Source of the DNA: Gammaproteobacteria bacterium
GTDB taxonomy: Bacteria > Pseudomonadota > Gammaproteobacteria > Competibacterales > Competibacteraceae
Assembly (NCBI GenBank): GCA_020047885.1
Contig: JAIFNF010000234.1
Span: 1-5,386 of the forward strand
Length of the DNA stretch: 5,386 nt
Direction: 5' to 3'
Below, piece by piece: positions 1 to 2,872 of the stretch. Numbering within the stretch: the stretch's first letter is position 1; each line of letters starts with the position of its first letter. The notes beneath the pieces were generated by a model, which saw only the letters and a list, made by a program, of their open reading frames with translations, ran no database searches and was not told the origin of the DNA. Position numbers and translations under genes: made by a program.

Positions 1-440
1 ATGATCTGAGTAAATTCTACGAAGTGGAAGGTGCGTCTTTAATTAAAAGGGTTGCGGATGAACAACCGGCAATGCTGCTCCAGGTCGTTGCTAGGCTAAT
101 GCCGAAAGACTTAAATCTAAATGTCAGTGGAACTATTGAAACTGAATTGACTGTAGATCAGCGAGTCAGGATCGCCGAAGCCTGGATGCTGGGCAGACAG
201 TCGGATCGGGTTGATGCGCTTGAAGGGGAAGCCGTCAGAGTTGCGGCACTACCGGAAACCCTGCCTGATGGGGATGAGCCTGACGACGACGATGGTCTGA
301 TCGTTCCTGAACGCCAGCAGGAACCAGTCAGGCCGAAACAGGATGATGATCTGTTTGAACGTGAACAGGCCAGACAGTATCAACCACGTCCACAACGAAA
401 AGCTAAAATCATTTCAACAGGAACCAAACGTAATGATTGA
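1..440 (+). CDS. C-terminal part of a phage-type protein, possibly terminase small subunit family (5' partial)
   Basis: The frame is open from position 3 to the TGA at 438-440, with no stop before the left edge, so the gene probably starts outside the window. The GTG at 24 has no convincing Shine-Dalgarno and I do not take it as the start. The visible 145 residues begin with a helical segment; residues 22-41 (PAMLLQVVARLMPKDLNLNV) follow the 'hydrophobic helix, LPK[DE], alternating Asn/Val' pattern often seen in the C-terminal half of phage small-terminase-like proteins. A helix (about 51-70) follows, then an acidic linker (about 87-97, DGDEPDDDDG) and a Gln/Arg/Lys-rich end. If the family call is right, the protein would recognise phage DNA for packaging. 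That assignment rests on one short pattern and is weak; coding status is strong. It converges on the next gene with 27 bases between stops and no obvious terminator. Confidence 0.7.
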   Translation, partial: DLSKFYEVEGASLIKRVADEQPAMLLQVVARLMPKDLNLNVSGTIETELTVDQRVRIAEAWMLGRQSDRVDALEGEAVRVAALPETLPDGDEPDDDDGLIVPERQQEPVRPKQDDDLFEREQARQYQPRPQRKAKIISTGTKRND

Positions 441-467
441 CCAAGATGATTTTAAGACGATAGCGAG

Positions 468-854
468 TTAGAACGGACAACCAGAGCAGGGACGCTCCAT
501 TAAACACAATTCGCCAGTCCCTATCCGGGGCATGGTGCAATTTAAATAACTTTTCCCGATTCTCGTGTGTGCTGATTTGTCAACAATAGCTGGCGTTATC
601 TTGTAGAATTTTTTATCGCAAACAGCCCTACGGGAGTTCAAGATTTTAAAGCACTCGTCTGGGAACATATCGTATGTATAGAGCGAGTCATTACATAGTT
701 TGATAGTAGCCTCTCTTAAAAGAACAAAATAAGCAGCCCGTGGAATTGGAGTGCTCTCAATAGAGCGAAAGCTATATGGGGGTTTAGTATCCTGGGCATG
801 AAGCGGCAGGACAAAGATTAGGCTGCTGATTAAAGCAAGGGCGGTTTTGTTCAT
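468..854 (-). CDS. Small exported Cys-rich hypothetical protein with Sec signal peptide
   Basis: This is a 128-residue protein I do not recognise. It starts with a clear Sec-type signal peptide: MNK, a hydrophobic core (ALALISSLIFVLPL), then HAQ with likely cleavage after Ala20, so the mature protein would be periplasmic or secreted. The mature part has seven cysteines (residues 54, 68, 79, 106, 117, 123, 126), compatible with disulphides, and ends in PCSGCPF. I chose the ATG at 852-854 because it puts the signal peptide at the N-terminus. The frame is open to an ATG at 923, but that would bury the signal behind 23 polar residues encoded across a DNA hairpin. The Shine-Dalgarno in front of 854 is poor, so the start is not certain. 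The gene reads towards the terminase-like gene. A cargo ('moron') or periplasmic inhibitor role is conceivable, but nothing in the sequence shows it. Confidence 0.6.
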   Translation of the reverse strand: MNKTALALISSLIFVLPLHAQDTKPPYSFRSIESTPIPRAAYFVLLREATIKLCNDSLYTYDMFPDECFKILNSRRAVCDKKFYKITPAIVDKSAHTRIGKSYLNCTMPRIGTGELCLMERPCSGCPF

Positions 855-1001
855 TGGATTATACCCGCTGTGATTTGTAGAACCCCGGCTTTCACCGGGG
901 CTGCTCCAGCGTAAAAGGCGCATTTCCCCGTCTGTTTGGGGCTGCTATTCACCGATCCTTCGGCTTATCTGTAGACAGTCCTACGCAAGGAGCAAGGCAG
1001 T
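855..1001. other. Intergenic region with several short hairpins and small direct repeats
   Basis: No gene is visible here. The region holds a 6-bp GC hairpin (883-900), a weaker CCCC/GGGG pair (926-929 with 938-941), a CCGA/TCGG hairpin (952-963) and GTAG/CTAC (971-984). GGGGCTGCT occurs twice (897-905 and 938-946), each time just after a hairpin. GCAAGG also occurs twice (985-990 and 992-997). The density of short hairpins could mean a structured leader for the exported protein gene, or a remnant of a repeated element. No known RNA family is recognised. Confidence 0.35.
883..900 (-). terminator. Perfect 6-bp GC hairpin, possible terminator or attenuator
   Basis: CCCCGG (883-888) and CCGGGG (895-900) form a perfect stem around a 6-base loop. 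On the minus strand it is followed by only two T residues (GGGGTTCTAC), so it is a poor Rho-independent terminator. It lies between the 75-residue gene and the exported protein gene, both leftward, so it could attenuate read-through. It could equally be a protein site or part of a repeat element. Confidence 0.3.
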
Positions 1002-1229
1002 TTACGATGCTGGTTTCATCCTGGCACGTTCGGCGATCATCTCCAGATTGTCTTTTAACAGCATCGCCATCAAAAACCGGCCATGACTTCCACCAGAACC
1101 GTTATTATCATGGGCTGCGATCATGGATTCGACTATTGCAGCGAGATCGGCGATAGCGTCGGGGATCGATTTGTGGCGCATCGATTCAAGAATTAGGGAA
1201 TGTTTGGGGTTAGAATTGGTGTTGCTCAT
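1002..1229 (-). CDS. Small hypothetical protein (75 aa)
   Basis: This 75-residue protein is not recognised. A polar N-terminus (MSNTNSNPKHS) is followed by a predicted helix around DAIADLAAIVESMIAAHD (about 24-41), a Gly/Ser/Asn turn (NNGSGGSHG, about 42-50) and a second amphipathic helix to the end. This suggests a small two-helix cytosolic protein. There is no signal peptide, membrane segment or zinc motif. The start is well supported: a GGAG Shine-Dalgarno (minus strand, 1238-1241) lies 8 bases before the ATG. A plus-strand frame overlapping it (1123-1323) lacks such support and is taken as a shadow. The gene follows the primase-helicase operon in the same direction but has a 115-base upstream gap with a dyad, so it may have its own control. 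A small phage regulator or accessory protein is possible, without direct evidence. Confidence 0.6.
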   Translation of the reverse strand: MSNTNSNPKHSLILESMRHKSIPDAIADLAAIVESMIAAHDNNGSGGSHGRFLMAMLLKDNLEMIAERARMKPAS

Positions 1230-1237
1230 GGTTCATG

Positions 1238-1241
1238 CTCC
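1238..1241 (-). promoter_or_regulatory. Ribosome binding site of the 75-residue gene
   Basis: The minus strand reads GGAG, 8 bases before the ATG at 1229-1227. It supports this start and favours the leftward gene over the overlapping plus-strand frame. Confidence 0.6.
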
Positions 1242-1262
1242 AACGGTTATGAACTGTGGGAA

Positions 1263-1297
1263 GTTGCCGGATCGATCTGGTATATCAATCCGGCAGC
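1263..1297. promoter_or_regulatory. Strong dyad: candidate operator
   Basis: TGCCGGAT (1265-1272) and ATCCGGCA (1288-1295) are perfect inverted repeats. After one mismatch the symmetry continues inward with GAT (1274-1276) and ATC (1284-1286), leaving a 7-base centre. It is 48 bases beyond the helicase stop and about 33 bases ahead of the 75-residue gene. No T-run follows on the minus strand, so intrinsic termination is unlikely. The position near the predicted transcription start of the small gene fits a repressor operator. A recombination or processing site is an alternative. Confidence 0.45.
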
Positions 1298-1301
1298 GCC
1301 T

Positions 1302-1330
1302 ATTCTACTGCCTCAGAAAATAATTGAAAG
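1302..1330 (-). promoter_or_regulatory. Weak candidate sigma70 promoter for the 75-residue gene
   Basis: The minus strand has TAGAAT (1307-1302; five of six matches to TATAAT) with CTTTCA (1330-1325; about half-matching TTGACA) 17 bases upstream. Transcription would start near 1295, on the edge of the 1263-1297 dyad, which is a typical repressor layout. The -35 is poor, so this is tentative. Confidence 0.25.
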
Positions 1331-1339
1331 TCCACCATT

Positions 1340-1359
1340 AAAAATCAGGCTACGCTGAT
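1340..1359 (-). terminator. Weak intrinsic terminator candidate at the end of the helicase gene
   Basis: On the minus strand ATCAG (1359-1355) pairs with CTGAT (1348-1344) around a 6-base loop, and the second arm runs into five T residues (1344-1340). The stem is short and AT-rich and includes the helicase stop codon. It may end the operon inefficiently. Confidence 0.3.
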
Positions 1360-2826
1360 ATGGTGTTTTAAGGCGGCTTCCCTGTAAAGCCTTTCCGGCA
1401 AATCCCCAGTAACAAACACATCCCCACTAGCGCGGGTTAATGCCACATACAGCAGTTTTAATAGCACATCCTTTCTTGTGCTGCGACCTATATCCGTTAG
1501 GTCTACGAAAACACTGTTGAATGTGGAACCCTGACTTCGATGCACTGTTGAAGAATGAACCGGGCGCAAGTCGGCAAAGATCGAGTCTTTGAACTCAAAG
1601 AATTGAACCCACGCCTCCCGCCGCTTCTTATCCTCCTCCTGTGGATATTTATGGCTCAGAGTTTTTTCGCTACGGAATATATTGAGTTCGTCTTGGAGGC
1701 GTTTGGCGTACTTAACCCGGCGCGATAGTTCCTGCCGGTAGGCGTCTCGCCCATCGGGGCGAACCACGAAAACATCCAGCAGTTTCCCCTTGCGTACAGC
1801 TATCGTGGCCTTGATGCAGGGAATGTCGTGATGGAAAGTAGGAACCGCGTTAATCACCGTCAGGGTATCCCCAATGCTGATCCCGCCCTCCAAGATCGGA
1901 CTGCAAGCGGTGACTATTTCACCGGGTAATAGCGAATGCTCGTCAGCTTCTGGCCCTAGCAGGGAACGGCGAACGATCCGGCTGTAGGATTCGCTTCTCC
2001 CATTAGTCCAGCACAGCACCCGACAATGATCGGGATTCTTCTGATAGTCCGGGCTTCGCATTCTAGCCAGCAGCTCCGTTTCAAAATCCGCCGCGTCCAA
2101 ATGAATCAGGCTACCGCTATTGCCGTGGTGGGTCTGGAATGTTGGAACCGGTGCGCCGGTCATTGCGTCGCGGATTTTCTGCGTCATTCCTAAAATGGGA
2201 TGATCGGCCTGTTGCCTGACGATCTGAGTTAATCGGGCAGTTACCCCGGTTCCACAGAAAGAAGGGGACTCCGCTTCAAAGATCGGCGGTAGTTGCGCCG
2301 GGTCGCCAACAAACAGGATTTGAGCATTCGCGTCCTGAGCGCCTTTGAGGATGAAACGTAGTAGTTGGCTATCCACCATCGAGCATTCATCGATCACGAT
2401 CAGCGCCCCGTCTGGAACGTCTGGGGTTTTGACGCTCCGCAAAACACAGCGCCCCCGATCTGTGTCCACCTCCGGGCGCAACCCCAACACCTTATGAATC
2501 GTTGTTGCTTTCGATTTCCCGCCAAGCTCATCGGCCATTGCCCGCAACACAGCGGCGGCTTTGTTGGTTGGTGCGGTCAAGAGAACCGGACGCTGCTCTG
2601 CAAAGTTTTTCAGCAGACGAACGACCGAGAACGATTTGCCGGTTCCCGCGTAACCCAGTAGCCGACATACCCGATCCCCTCGACGGATTGCAGCAGTTAG
2701 CTCCGCTACAGCGCGGGCCTGATCGAGCGTTAGCTGTGGAGTGGAAGGAATCGGCGCGGGCGTCGGAACCGGAACCGGAACAGCGCGGGCCTTGCGGGAA
2801 GGTTTGGCTTTGGCCTTGGCGCTCAT
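1345..2826 (-). CDS. Dda/RecD-like SF1B DNA helicase (AAA_30 / UvrD_C_2 type)
   Basis: This is a 493-residue ATP-dependent helicase with the full SF1B motif set. LTLDQ (32-36) is the entry motif, GYAGTGKS (58-65) motif I/Walker A and TAPTNKAA (84-91) motif Ia. TTIHKVLGL (108-116) has the Dda/RecD form, VIDECSMVD (144-152) is motif II, and LFVGDPAQLPPI (171-182) motif III. LTQIVRQ (199-205) is the motif IV region, STVHRSQGSTF (427-437) motif V and YVALTRAS (460-467) motif VI. The family moves 5'-3' on single-stranded DNA and serves phage replication, recombination or protein displacement. The N-terminus is an odd, probably disordered Lys/Ala-rich and Val/Pro-rich arm (1-30), partly encoded by 6-bp tandem repeats. 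The ATG at 2826 has a strong GGGAG Shine-Dalgarno six bases ahead; the open frame continues to a TTG at 2991 but without support. The gene lies 46 bases downstream of the present primase stop, in the same direction, so the two very likely form an operon. Confidence 0.93.
   Translation of the reverse strand: MSAKAKAKPSRKARAVPVPVPTPAPIPSTPQLTLDQARAVAELTAAIRRGDRVCRLLGYAGTGKSFSVVRLLKNFAEQRPVLLTAPTNKAAAVLRAMADELGGKSKATTIHKVLGLRPEVDTDRGRCVLRSVKTPDVPDGALIVIDECSMVDSQLLRFILKGAQDANAQILFVGDPAQLPPIFEAESPSFCGTGVTARLTQIVRQQADHPILGMTQKIRDAMTGAPVPTFQTHHGNSGSLIHLDAADFETELLARMRSPDYQKNPDHCRVLCWTNGRSESYSRIVRRSLLGPEADEHSLLPGEIVTACSPILEGGISIGDTLTVINAVPTFHHDIPCIKATIAVRKGKLLDVFVVRPDGRDAYRQELSRRVKYAKRLQDELNIFRSEKTLSHKYPQEEDKKRREAWVQFFEFKDSIFADLRPVHSSTVHRSQGSTFNSVFVDLTDIGRSTRKDVLLKLLYVALTRASGDVFVTGDLPERLYREAALKHHISVA
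2764..2781. repeat. Three tandem copies of a 6-bp unit (CGGAAC)
   Basis: CGGAAC is repeated three times without interruption (2764-2769, 2770-2775, 2776-2781). On the minus strand it encodes the Val-Pro repeats of the helicase N-terminal linker. The unit is a multiple of three, so length changes would alter the linker without shifting frame. Confidence 0.6.
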
Positions 2827-2832
2827 GCTTGG

Positions 2833-2837
2833 CTCCC
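2833..2837 (-). promoter_or_regulatory. Ribosome binding site of the SF1B helicase
   Basis: The minus strand reads AAAGGGAG followed by six bases and the ATG at 2826-2824. This strong Shine-Dalgarno decides the helicase start and rejects the longer frame from 2991. Confidence 0.75.
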
Positions 2838-2872
2838 TTTCACTGGGGAGACCAGATCGCCGGACATTGATG

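Noticed and set aside
24..26. GTG at 24 as the start of the left gene
   Set aside because: The frame is open to the left edge and has no good ribosome binding site in front of the GTG.
858..863. Perfect TATAAT on the minus strand before the exported protein gene
   Set aside because: It lies three bases from the ATG, so transcription would begin inside the gene, and there is no -35 at the right distance.
1123..1323. Plus-strand 66-codon frame over the small hypothetical gene
   Set aside because: It has no ribosome binding site, overlaps the better supported minus-strand gene and runs through the intergenic dyad.
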